This document shows, piece by piece, positions 1 to 7,106 of a DNA stretch of 9,372 bases (position 1 is the first letter of the stretch; every line of letters begins with the position of its first letter). The DNA comes from an uncultured bacterium (GTDB lineage: Bacteria > Actinomycetota > Coriobacteriia > Coriobacteriales > Coriobacteriaceae). The stretch is taken from assembly GCA_905215835.1 (NCBI GenBank), contig CAJMRR010000078.1:1-9372 (forward strand), written 5' to 3'. The position numbers were made by a program, and so were the translations under genes. The notes under the pieces were generated by a model. The model made no database searches. It was not told the DNA's origin and worked only from the letters and a program-made list of their open reading frames with translations.

Positions 1-1
1 C

Positions 2-1081
2 GTGATCGATGACAAGGGTCCGGCGGTGTTGTCGCTCTACGCCGGCGCCTACCTGCTCAAGCACGGCATTGTGCCGCGCTATACCTTCCGCGCGCTGCTG
101 GGCTGCGATGAGGAAGTGGGCATGTCCGACGTTCACCATTATCTGGAGAACCACGCAGACCCCGACTTTCTGTTTACGCCCGATGCCGAGTTCCCGGTTT
201 GCAATGCCGAGAAGGGCCAGTTTGGGGCGACGTTTGTGAGCCCCAAGATCGACGGCGGGCGCATCGTGTCCTGGAGCGGTGCCGAGGCGAGCAACGCCAT
301 TCCGTCGCAGTCTATCTGCGAACTCGCGATTGCCGCCGATGAGCTGCCGGCACCGGTCGAGAACGCCGACCGTCTGGAGATCACGACGCTCGATAACGGG
401 CATGCGCAGATTTTTGCCCACGGTATTGGCGGTCACGCCTCGATGCCCGAGGGAACGATCAATGCCGTCGGCCTTATCGTGGCGTATCTGCGCGAGGCCG
501 AGGACGCGTTTGGTGCCCGTGGCGAGCGCCTGCTGACGCCTGCCGAGCACGAGTTTGTCAAGTTTTTGGCTTTTGTGCATGCGGACGCCTATGGCCGCGG
601 CCTGGGCATCGACGCGACGAGCCCCGCGTTTGGCCCGCTCACCTGCAACCCCGGCGTCATCCGTGTGGCGGATGGCCACATCGAGCAGGTCATTGACGTG
701 CGTTTCCCCGATAGCACCAGTGCCGATACCATCTGCGAGCAGCTCGAGCCGCTCGTGGGCCGCTTTGGTGTGACGTGTCGCGTGGGTCGTGCCAAGGTGC
801 CGTTCTCAGTCTCTGCCGACGATCCGGCCGTGAAGGCGCTTATCGATACCTATAATGAGTTTACGGGCAAGCATGCCGAGCCCTTTGCCATGGGCGGCGG
901 CACGTACGCGCGCAACTTTGTCCGTGCCGTATCGTTTGGCCCCGAGGAGACCGGCCTGGAGCTGCCCGCATGGGGCGGCCAGATGCACGGCCCCAACGAG
1001 TGCGCTAACGAGGAACAGCTCAAGCAGGCGCTCAAGATTTATATCGTGGCAATCCTGCGCCTCAACGAACTCGAACTTTAA
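2..1081 (+). CDS. M20 family dipeptidase (PepV/Sapep-like), 5' truncated by window edge
   Basis: A cytoplasmic, dinuclear-zinc dipeptidase of the M20 family, which cleaves short peptides; substrate range cannot be read from the sequence. The 359 visible residues begin inside the catalytic core at the DDKGP motif (residues 3-7), whose first Asp is the usual zinc-bridging residue. The Glu-Glu pair of GCDEEVGMSD (37-38) corresponds to the catalytic base and a metal ligand, Asp61 in FTPDAEFP is a further ligand, and His329 in MHGPNE is the C-terminal zinc ligand. A lid/dimerisation region lies between these. PepV enzymes are about 465 residues, so roughly 110 N-terminal residues, including the first zinc-binding His, lie left of the window; the GTG at position 2 is an internal codon, not the start. 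The TAA stop is at 1079-1081, with a strong hairpin 21 nt after it. Family call is secure; exact substrate is not. Confidence 0.93.
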   Translation: MIDDKGPAVLSLYAGAYLLKHGIVPRYTFRALLGCDEEVGMSDVHHYLENHADPDFLFTPDAEFPVCNAEKGQFGATFVSPKIDGGRIVSWSGAEASNAIPSQSICELAIAADELPAPVENADRLEITTLDNGHAQIFAHGIGGHASMPEGTINAVGLIVAYLREAEDAFGARGERLLTPAEHEFVKFLAFVHADAYGRGLGIDATSPAFGPLTCNPGVIRVADGHIEQVIDVRFPDSTSADTICEQLEPLVGRFGVTCRVGRAKVPFSVSADDPAVKALIDTYNEFTGKHAEPFAMGGGTYARNFVRAVSFGPEETGLELPAWGGQMHGPNECANEEQLKQALKIYIVAILRLNELEL

Positions 1082-1102
1082 GGTTACGCGGTTTCCCAAT
1101 CT

Positions 1103-1180
1103 AAGTTGCGGTGGAATAGTTCCTAGAATGGGCCTTTTGATGGCCAAACAGGAACTATTTCACCGCAACTTTGTTTTTAT
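1103..1180 (+). terminator. Long palindrome acting as probable terminator of the dipeptidase gene; REP-like
   Basis: Two 22-nt arms (1103-1124 and 1150-1171) are complementary at 21 Watson-Crick positions. The one exception, G1114 opposite T1160, is a G-U pair in plus-strand RNA. The 25-nt loop holds a second small stem (GGCC 1131-1134 with GGCC 1142-1145). The stem is followed by TTTGTTTTTAT (1170-1180), a U-rich tract suited to rho-independent termination of rightward transcription from the dipeptidase gene. The stem is longer than termination needs, so it may also be a dispersed palindromic element; that cannot be tested inside one window. Confidence 0.72.
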
Positions 1181-1212
1181 TGGTGTAAAAGGCGGGCCAT
1201 GCTTGGCGGCGG

Positions 1213-1230
1213 GTTTGTTATTCGTTTGTA
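1213..1230 (+). promoter_or_regulatory. Putative PHO-box-like direct repeat upstream of pstS
   Basis: GTTTGTT (1213-1219) and GTTTGTA (1224-1230) are 7-bp direct repeats separated by 4 bp, giving an 11-bp period. This is the spacing of PhoB/PhoP binding sites known in front of pst operons, although the bases differ from the E. coli and Streptomyces consensus. The site lies about 145 bp before the pstS start. I see no convincing -35/-10 pair next to it, so the call rests on spacing and context only. Confidence 0.35.
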
Positions 1231-1332
1231 AAGCCGAGTCGCGCTTGCGGTAAGGGTCAATCAGATGCCCGTAAGAAACCGTAGTTGGCGCGGGCGATGC
1301 CCGGTCGGGGCCGTATCTTTCCAAACAGCAAA

Positions 1333-1349
1333 GCGGGCAGGGTGCCCGC
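1333..1349 (+). other. Small GC-rich hairpin in the pstS leader
   Basis: GCGGGCA (1333-1339) and TGCCCGC (1343-1349) form a perfect 7-bp stem with a GGG loop, ending 14 nt before the AAAGGA ribosome-binding site of pstS. A weaker stem, CGGGC/GCCCG (1291-1295 with 1299-1303), lies just upstream. Neither is followed by a T tract, so termination is unlikely. A role in mRNA stability or translation of the abundant binding protein is possible but inferred. Confidence 0.4.
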
Positions 1350-1374
1350 GAGTCGCATGTATGAAAGGAAGATC

Positions 1375-2313
1375 ATGCTCGATCAGGCTTATTCTCGTCG
1401 TCAGTTCCTCGGCCTCGCTGGTGGTCTTGCCAGCATCGTCGGTCTCGGTCTCGTTGGTTGCGGCGGCGCAGGCGCTTCTAGCGCTACCGACAAGGGTAGC
1501 GCCGCCGCTGCCGAGTCCGTCTCCGGCGAGGTGACCTACGACGGTGCCTCTTCGTTCCAGGCTCTCGTCGAGGCCGCTGCCGAGAAGTTCATGGACGCCA
1601 ACCCCGATGTCTCCGTCTCCGGCTCGGGTAACGGTTCGGGCAAGGGCCTGACCGCTGTTGCCGCCGGCACCGTCACCATCGGCAACTCCGACGTCTTCGC
1701 CGAGACCAAGCTCGAGGCCGACCAGGTCAAGAACCTCGTCGACCACGAGGTTGCTGTCGTGGGCATGGGTCCTGTTGTCTCCAAGAACGTCAAGGTTGAC
1801 GATCTGTCCCTCGAGCAGCTCAAGGGCATCTTCTCCGGTCAGATCACCAACTGGAAGGAGGTCGGCGGCGACGACGCCACCATCGTCGTCCTCAACCGCA
1901 AGGCCGGCTCCGGCACCCGCGCTACCTTCGAGGCCGCCGTCTTTGGCGACGAGGCCGTCGACTTTAAGGGCGACGCCGAGCTCGACAAGTCCGGCGACGT
2001 CCAGACTCAGATGGGCAGCACCGACAACGCCATCTCCTACCTCGATTTCTCGCACTTCGATGACTCCAAGTTCAACGCCATCAAGGTCGAGGGTGTCGAG
2101 CCCAAGAGCAAGAATGTCACCGACGACTCCTTCAAGATCTGGGCTACCGAGCACATGTACTGCGCAAAGGACGCCGACGAGGCCACCAAGGCCTTCCTGG
2201 AGTTCATGCTCTCCGACGACGTCCAGGGCAAGCTCGTTGAGGAGCAGGGCTTCATCCCCGTCTCTGCCATGAAGGTCGTCAAGGACGCCAGCGGCAAGGT
2301 CTCCGCTAAATAA
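1375..2313 (+). CDS. pstS: Phosphate ABC transporter, phosphate-binding lipoprotein PstS
   Basis: Extracytoplasmic receptor that binds inorganic phosphate and delivers it to PstC/PstA. The 312-residue protein starts at the ATG at 1375, preceded by AAAGGA with 5 nt spacing; the in-frame start at 1285 would add 30 residues ahead of the signal peptide and is unlikely. The N terminus has a twin-arginine motif, SRRQFLGL (7-14), a hydrophobic stretch and a lipobox LVGC with Cys29 as the lipidated residue, followed by an Ala/Ser/Gly-rich tether (30-50). Phosphate-site motifs are GASSF (57-61), GSGNGSGKG (83-91), NSD (104-106) and RKAGSGTR (175-182), all typical of PstS. It is the first gene of the operon, 25 nt before pstC. 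Codons are strongly biased to C-ending forms (mostly TTC, AAC, GAC, GTC), more so than in pstC, which fits high expression. Confidence 0.96.
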   Translation: MLDQAYSRRQFLGLAGGLASIVGLGLVGCGGAGASSATDKGSAAAAESVSGEVTYDGASSFQALVEAAAEKFMDANPDVSVSGSGNGSGKGLTAVAAGTVTIGNSDVFAETKLEADQVKNLVDHEVAVVGMGPVVSKNVKVDDLSLEQLKGIFSGQITNWKEVGGDDATIVVLNRKAGSGTRATFEAAVFGDEAVDFKGDAELDKSGDVQTQMGSTDNAISYLDFSHFDDSKFNAIKVEGVEPKSKNVTDDSFKIWATEHMYCAKDADEATKAFLEFMLSDDVQGKLVEEQGFIPVSAMKVVKDASGKVSAK

Positions 2314-2338
2314 GTAATCGCCCCCGGAAAGGTTTGCA

Positions 2339-3247
2339 ATGGCAAAACAGCTGCCAAAGCGCGACCTTGAGAACGTGGGCCTGGGCGTCACGGGCGCGTG
2401 CGTAGCGCTCGTGACGCTTGTCGTTGCCGCGCTCATCTTTATGGTCGCCCAAAAGGGCCTCTCGGCTTTTTTCAAGGACGGCGTTTCGGTCGTCGAGTTT
2501 TTTACCGGCACCAAGTGGGACCTGGCCAACACAGCCGAAAACGGCCTGCCCTATACCGGCGCCCTGCCCCTGATCGTCACCTCGTTTGCGGTCATGGTGC
2601 TCTCCACGCTTATCGCGCTGCCCATCGCCATCGGCTCTGCCATCTTTGCGGTCGAGATCCAGCCTAAGTTTGGTTCCAAGATCTTTCAGCCGCTCATTGA
2701 GCTTTTGACCGGTATTCCCTCGGTCGTCTTTGGTCTGATCGGTTTTCACGTGGTCGTCGGCCTTATGAAGAGCGTTTTCCACGTGAGCACGGGCCTAGGC
2801 ATCTTGCCCGGCGCCATCGTGCTGGCCGTCATGATCCTGCCGACCATGACCACGCTTTCGGTCGATGGCCTGCGCGCTGTGCCCGATAGCTACCGTCAGG
2901 GCTCGCTCGCGCTGGGCTACACCCGCTGGCAGACCATCTGGCACGTGGTGCTCAAGTCCGCCATGCCATCGCTCATGACTGCGGTCATCCTTGGCATGAC
3001 GCGTGCCTTTGGCGAGACGCTTGCCGTGCGCATGGTTATCGGCGGTATCGAGGCCATGCCGACGTCGCTGCTGTCGCCGGCGTCCACCATCACCACCACG
3101 CTCACCACGTCCATGGCGGTCTATGCCGAGGGCTCGGCCCAGGACGATGTTCTGTGGGCACTCGGTTTGCTGCTGATGGGCATGAGCCTCATCTTCATCC
3201 TGATCATCCATCTCATTGGCCGCAAGGGGGCGAAGGCTCGTGGCTAG
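2339..3247 (+). CDS. pstC: Phosphate ABC transporter permease PstC
   Basis: One of two integral-membrane subunits forming the phosphate channel. The 302-residue protein starts at ATG 2339 with AAAGG six nt upstream. A short basic cytoplasmic N terminus leads to a first membrane helix at about 16-37, then an extracytoplasmic segment, then the binding-protein-dependent permease core from about residue 74 with helices near 75-105, 119-142 and 156-172. The cytoplasmic EAA coupling loop is visible at about 184-210 (SYRQGSLALGYTRWQTIWHV), the surface that docks on PstB. The final helix spans about 271-293 and ends in a basic tail. It follows pstS by 25 nt, and its last 8 nt overlap the likely pstA start, which supports translational coupling. 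The GIPSVVFG motif (125-132) and the paired PstA homologue make the assignment firm. Confidence 0.95.
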   Translation: MAKQLPKRDLENVGLGVTGACVALVTLVVAALIFMVAQKGLSAFFKDGVSVVEFFTGTKWDLANTAENGLPYTGALPLIVTSFAVMVLSTLIALPIAIGSAIFAVEIQPKFGSKIFQPLIELLTGIPSVVFGLIGFHVVVGLMKSVFHVSTGLGILPGAIVLAVMILPTMTTLSVDGLRAVPDSYRQGSLALGYTRWQTIWHVVLKSAMPSLMTAVILGMTRAFGETLAVRMVIGGIEAMPTSLLSPASTITTTLTTSMAVYAEGSAQDDVLWALGLLLMGMSLIFILIIHLIGRKGAKARG

Positions 3248-4166
3248 CACGCGCATCCACATCGACGAGGCGAGGCTCGGGCGTGTCCAAAAGCAGGACC
3301 GCTTCGCTACGGGCGTGTTGACGGCGATCGTCGCCATCGTCATGTTCATCGTCATCTCCATGGTGGCCTACATCCTGTTCGAGGGTATCTCGACGCTGCT
3401 TAAGCCGGGCTTCCTCACGCAGCCCGCGCGTGCCAACGGAACCCAGGGCGGCGTACTCTATCAGCTGTTCGACTCGTTCTATCTGCTACTGATCACCCTG
3501 ATCATCTCGGTGCCCATCAGCTTGGGCGGCGCGGTCTTCCTGGTCGAGTACGCGCCGGACGGGCCCATTCGCGACATCGCCTCCACCGCTATCGAGACGC
3601 TGTCCTCGCTGCCCTCCATCGTCGTCGGCATGTTCGGATTCCTGGTGTTCTCGGTGCAGCTGGGCTGGAAGTACTCCATCATCTCCGGCGCCGTCGCGCT
3701 CACCATGTTCAACATCCCCATCCTGGTGCGCGTGATTCAGCAGGCGCTCGAGGACGTGCTGCAGGCCCAGCGCGATGCATGCCTGGCCATGGGCCTCACC
3801 CGCTGGGAGGCCACGCTGCACATCCTAATCCCCGAGGCCATGCCCGCCATCGTGACCGGCATCGTGCTTTCGGCCGGCCGTGTGTTTGGCGAGGCCGCAG
3901 CACTGCTCTTTACCTCGGGTATGAGCTCGCCGGTTCGCCTGAACTTCTTGAGCTTTAACCTGTCGAGCCCTACCTGCGCCTGGAACGTGTTCCGCCCCGG
4001 CGAGTCGCTCGCCGTGCATATCTACAAGATCTATGGCGAGGGCAGCCCCGAGGCCCAGCAGATCGTCTGGGGCACCGCTGCACTGCTGATGATTTGCGTG
4101 CTGCTGTTTAACGTAATCGCCCGCATTGTGGGCAAGCAACTGGCAAGGAAGATGACGGCCGAATGA
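3240..4166 (+). CDS. pstA: Phosphate ABC transporter permease PstA
   Basis: Second membrane subunit of the phosphate channel, 308 residues from the chosen start. The start is the GTG at 3240, overlapping the pstC stop by 8 nt, with AAGGGGG at 3224-3230 (9 nt spacing) as the ribosome-binding site; a TTG at 3216 is in frame but deeper in pstC and less attractive. The first helix is at about 24-47, followed by an external segment. The permease core runs from about residue 78, with LSSLPSIVVGMFGF (121-134) matching the equivalent PstC motif and an EAA loop at about 170-198 (ACLAMGLTRWEATLHILIP). A last helix lies at about 276-296. The C-terminal region contains SSPTCAWNV and IYGEG, typical of PstA. 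The stop TGA shares ATGA with the pstB start. Confidence 0.94.
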   Translation: MASTRIHIDEARLGRVQKQDRFATGVLTAIVAIVMFIVISMVAYILFEGISTLLKPGFLTQPARANGTQGGVLYQLFDSFYLLLITLIISVPISLGGAVFLVEYAPDGPIRDIASTAIETLSSLPSIVVGMFGFLVFSVQLGWKYSIISGAVALTMFNIPILVRVIQQALEDVLQAQRDACLAMGLTRWEATLHILIPEAMPAIVTGIVLSAGRVFGEAAALLFTSGMSSPVRLNFLSFNLSSPTCAWNVFRPGESLAVHIYKIYGEGSPEAQQIVWGTAALLMICVLLFNVIARIVGKQLARKMTAE

Positions 4167-5035
4167 GCGAGATGAATGTAACGCCCGCAACCGAAGCGGC
4201 ATCGTCCGACACCCAGGACTTCCTGTCGAGCGTGGGGGAGAGCGAGAAGCGCGTGCGCGTGAGCGGCAAGGCCGTGAGCGACGAGGTCGTGCTCTCCACC
4301 AAGGACGTCAACGTGTACTATGGCGGCCACCATGCGCTGCACGATACGTCGCTCGACTTTCATAAGGGCGAGATCACGGCGCTCATCGGGCCTTCGGGCT
4401 GCGGTAAGTCGACCTTCTTGCGTAGCCTCAACCTGATGAATCGCGAGATTCGCGGCTGCCGCGTGGAGGGCGAGATCAACTATCGCGGGCGCAACGTGAA
4501 CACCAAGACCGAAAACACCTACGAGCTGCGCCGTTCCATTGGCATGGTGTTCCAGCAGCCCAACCCGTTCCGCAAGTCCATTCGCGACAACATCACGTTT
4601 GCGCCTAAGCGCCACGGCATCACCGACCGCGACGAGCTCGACCGCATGGTCGAGGAAAGCCTGCGCGGCGCGGCGCTTTGGGACGAGGTCAAGGACAAGC
4701 TCGACAAGAGCGCCTATGCGCTTTCGGGCGGCCAGCAGCAGCGTCTGTGCATTGCGCGCACGCTGGCGCTCAACCCCGACGTGATCCTGTTTGACGAGCC
4801 CTGCTCGGCGCTCGACCCCATCTCGACGCTGGCGATCGAAGACCTCATGTCGTCGATCGTTGCCGACCGCGCCATCGTCATCGTGACGCACAACATGGAG
4901 CAGGCGTCGCGTGTGTCCAACCGCACGGCGTTCTTCTACATGGGCGATATGGTCGAGTACGACGAGACTGACGAGATTTTCCAACGGCCCAAGGATAAGC
5001 GGCTGAATGATTACCTCACCGGCATGTTCTCCTAG
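4163..5035 (+). CDS. pstB: Phosphate ABC transporter ATP-binding protein PstB
   Basis: Cytoplasmic ATPase that powers phosphate import through PstC/PstA. All nucleotide-binding motifs are present: Walker A GPSGCGKST (76-84), Q-loop Gln131 in MVFQQPNPF, signature LSGGQQQR (187-194), Walker B VILFDEP (207-213) and switch His243 in VTHNMEQ. The segment QQPNPFRKSIRDNITFAPK (131-149) and the C-terminal GDMVEYDETDEIFQRPKDKR are typical of PstB. The ATG at 4163 overlaps the pstA stop as ATGA; an ATG at 4172 is an alternative that removes three residues. About 45 residues precede the conserved ABC core, acidic and Ser/Thr-rich, making the protein longer (290) than the usual 250-270. It ends the operon: a terminator follows 55 nt after the stop, and no phoU is present in the window. 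Confidence 0.96.
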   Translation: MSEMNVTPATEAASSDTQDFLSSVGESEKRVRVSGKAVSDEVVLSTKDVNVYYGGHHALHDTSLDFHKGEITALIGPSGCGKSTFLRSLNLMNREIRGCRVEGEINYRGRNVNTKTENTYELRRSIGMVFQQPNPFRKSIRDNITFAPKRHGITDRDELDRMVEESLRGAALWDEVKDKLDKSAYALSGGQQQRLCIARTLALNPDVILFDEPCSALDPISTLAIEDLMSSIVADRAIVIVTHNMEQASRVSNRTAFFYMGDMVEYDETDEIFQRPKDKRLNDYLTGMFS

Positions 5036-5090
5036 TCCGGGACATGCTTGAGGCCCGTTGCGGCCACGGTTGCCGCGGGACTGATTGGAG

Positions 5091-5128
5091 AGGCGGGTCA
5101 TCTCTTGCGGGAGATGACCCGCCTTTTT
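5091..5128 (+). terminator. Rho-independent terminator of the pst operon
   Basis: Perfect 14-bp stem (5091-5104 with 5111-5124), six-nt loop TTGCGG, then a run of five T (5124-5128). It sits 55 nt after the pstB stop and no same-strand gene starts in between, so it closes the pst transcript. Confidence 0.93.
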
Positions 5129-5145
5129 GCTCTGCGACCGAAACG

Positions 5146-5180
5146 ACCACCACAAAGGGGACAGGCACCTTCGTGGTGGT
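5146..5180. repeat. REP-like palindrome with GGGGACAGGCACC core
   Basis: Arms ACCACCACAAAGG (5146-5158) and CCTTCGTGGTGGT (5168-5180) form a 13-bp inverted repeat with one mismatch (A5154 against C5172) around a 9-nt loop. Minus-strand RNA would form a G-U pair at that position. There is no T tract, so it is not a canonical terminator. From memory, a GGGGACAGGCACC-type core occurs in dispersed palindromic repeats of several bacteria; repetition in this genome cannot be tested here. Confidence 0.55.
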
Positions 5181-5196
5181 TTGGGATGGGGCTCGC

Positions 5197-5205
5197 TGCT
5201 ATCAT
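5197..5205 (+). promoter_or_regulatory. Extended -10 promoter for the ABC-F gene
   Basis: TGCTATCAT contains TATCAT (5200-5205), five of six matches to TATAAT, with TG one base upstream, the extended -10 form. Transcription would start near 5212, leaving a leader of about 30 nt before the ATG at 5241. No good -35 is visible at the expected place, which extended -10 promoters tolerate. Its position after the pst terminator fits a new transcription unit. Confidence 0.5.
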
Positions 5206-5240
5206 GGACAACGTTGAATTTCTACGAAGGAGCAGGGCAT

Positions 5241-7100
5241 ATGGCGATTCTTTTGGGATGCGATTCCGTCAGCCTAGAGTTTCCCACCAAGCATATTTTC
5301 GATAACGTGACGCTCGGCGTGGACGAGGGCGACCGTATTGGTATCGTCGGCAAAAACGGCGACGGCAAGTCGACGCTGCTGAGCGTGCTCGCTGGCACGT
5401 TGGAGCCCGACGACGGCCGCGTGACGCACCGCCGCGACACCACGATCGGATTGCTCGGCCAAAAGGACAACCTGGTCGATACCGACACCGTGCATCATGC
5501 CGTCGTCGGCGACACGCCCGAGTATGAGTGGGCGTCGAGTCCGCGTACGCGCCAGATTCTGGCCGGTCTTATTAGCGATGTGCCCTGGGAGGGCACGGTG
5601 GGCGAGCTTTCGGGCGGCCAGCGCCGTCGCGTGGACCTCGCGCGCCTGCTGATCGGCGACTACGACGTGCTCATGCTCGACGAGCCCACCAACCACCTGG
5701 ACATGCGCACCATCAACTGGCTCGCGCGTCACTTAAAGGCCCGCTGGCAGCGCGGTCAGGGCGCCATGCTCGTGGTCACGCACGATCGCTGGTTCTTGGA
5801 CGAGGTCTGCACCAGTATGTGGGAGGTCTATGACGGCCAGGTCGATCCTTTCGAGGGCGGTTACTCCGCATATATCCTGCAGCGCGTGGAGCGCGACCGC
5901 ATGGCTGCGGTTACCGAGGAGCGCCGTCGCAACATGGCGCGCAAGGAGCTCGCATGGCTGAGCCGCGGTGCCCAGGCGCGCTCCACCAAGCCCAAGTTTC
6001 GCGTGGACGCCGCTCGCGAGCTCATCGACGACGTACCGCCCGTACGTGACGAGCTGGAGCTCAAGCGCCTGGCGGTGAGTCGCCTGGGCAAGCAGGTTAT
6101 CGACGTGGTCGACGTGGACGCCGGCTATGCGGATACCGATGGCGCGCCCAAGCAGGTGCTCAACGATGTGACCTGGCTCATCGGTGCGGGCGACCGCTAT
6201 GGCCTTTTGGGCGAGAACGGCGCTGGCAAGTCGACGCTGCTCGATGTGATCCAGGGCAAGATTGAGCCCACGCGCGGCCGCGTGAAGATTGGCCAGACAG
6301 TGCGCTTTGGCGTGCTGTCGCAGCAGCTCGAGGAGCTCGAACCCTACATGGGCGACACGATCCGCGAGGTGCTCGGCAACTATAAGAAGTACTACGTCAT
6401 CGACGGTAAGGAGACTTCGCCCGAGAAGCTCTGCGAGCGCCTGGGCTTTACGACGCAGCAGCTCTGGAGCCGCATCGGCGATCTTTCGGGCGGCCAGCGC
6501 CGTCGCCTGTCGCTGTTGCTGACGATTCTGGACGAGCCCAACGTGCTTATCCTGGACGAGCCCGGTAACGACCTGGATACCGACATGCTTGCGATTGTCG
6601 AAGATCTGCTCGACGGCTGGCCCGGCACGTTGATCCTGGTGACGCACGACCGCTTCTTGATGGAGCGCGTGACCGACCAGCAGTGGGCGCTAATCGACGG
6701 TCACCTGACGCATATGCCCGGCGGCGTCGACCAGTACCTGCGTCTGTGCAATGCCACCGCCGAGGGCGAACCCGTGGGTGCGCCGAGTGCCAAGACCGGC
6801 ACGTTCGACACCGGTGCTGCGGCAGCTGCGGCCGGAAAACCCAAGTCGAGCGGCCAGCCCAATGGCCTTTCCAACGCCGAGCGCCAGAAGCTCCGCCGCG
6901 AGGTGAGCTCGCTCGAGCGCAAAATGGAGACGCAGCGCGCCCGCGTGGAGGAGGCCGAGGCCGCGATGGCCCAGGTCGACCCCACCAACTACACGGCGCT
7001 GGGCGAGCAGCAGGCAAAGATTGACGAGGCTCACGCCGTCATGGACGAGCTGGAGATGGCGTGGCTCGAGGCGAGCGAGAAACTCGAGGGCGAGGAGTAG
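5241..7100 (+). CDS. ABC-F family ATPase, Uup-like
   Basis: A soluble protein with two ATP-binding cassettes and no membrane segment. ABC-F proteins act on ribosomes and translation; Uup relatives are linked to ribosome function and DNA transactions, but the precise role here is unknown. The 619-residue product starts at ATG 5241 after AAGGAG with 8 nt spacing. Cassette 1 has Walker A GKNGDGKST (37-45), LSGGQRRR (123-130), Walker B LMLDEPTNHLD (144-154) and switch His181. The linker at about 210-280 is basic and helical. Cassette 2 has GENGAGKST (324-332), LSGGQRRR (415-422), LILDEPGNDLD (436-446) and His469. After an Ala/Gly-rich stretch (about 510-540), a charged coiled coil at about 543-615 matches the C-terminal arm of Uup. 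The NDLD of cassette 2 and this arm favour Uup over EttA or antibiotic-resistance ABC-F types. Gly442 replaces the usual Thr of DEPTN. Confidence 0.9.
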   Translation: MAILLGCDSVSLEFPTKHIFDNVTLGVDEGDRIGIVGKNGDGKSTLLSVLAGTLEPDDGRVTHRRDTTIGLLGQKDNLVDTDTVHHAVVGDTPEYEWASSPRTRQILAGLISDVPWEGTVGELSGGQRRRVDLARLLIGDYDVLMLDEPTNHLDMRTINWLARHLKARWQRGQGAMLVVTHDRWFLDEVCTSMWEVYDGQVDPFEGGYSAYILQRVERDRMAAVTEERRRNMARKELAWLSRGAQARSTKPKFRVDAARELIDDVPPVRDELELKRLAVSRLGKQVIDVVDVDAGYADTDGAPKQVLNDVTWLIGAGDRYGLLGENGAGKSTLLDVIQGKIEPTRGRVKIGQTVRFGVLSQQLEELEPYMGDTIREVLGNYKKYYVIDGKETSPEKLCERLGFTTQQLWSRIGDLSGGQRRRLSLLLTILDEPNVLILDEPGNDLDTDMLAIVEDLLDGWPGTLILVTHDRFLMERVTDQQWALIDGHLTHMPGGVDQYLRLCNATAEGEPVGAPSAKTGTFDTGAAAAAAGKPKSSGQPNGLSNAERQKLRREVSSLERKMETQRARVEEAEAAMAQVDPTNYTALGEQQAKIDEAHAVMDELEMAWLEASEKLEGEE

Positions 7101-7106
7101 GCGAGG

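Noticed and set aside
1082..1374. Riboswitch, tRNA or small RNA gene in the gap before pstS
   Set aside because: I found no cloverleaf or known riboswitch core; the gap is explained by the terminator-like palindrome, the direct repeats and small stems.
1261..2532. Long open frame on the minus strand, 423 codons, opposite pstS and the start of pstC
   Set aside because: It is antisense to well-identified genes, has a low-complexity Gly/Leu/Val/Asp-rich product of no recognised family, and arises from C-rich third positions in high-GC coding DNA.
4031..5155. Minus-strand open frame of 374 codons opposite pstB
   Set aside because: The antisense frame covers a complete PstB with all motifs on the other strand and runs through the pst terminator.
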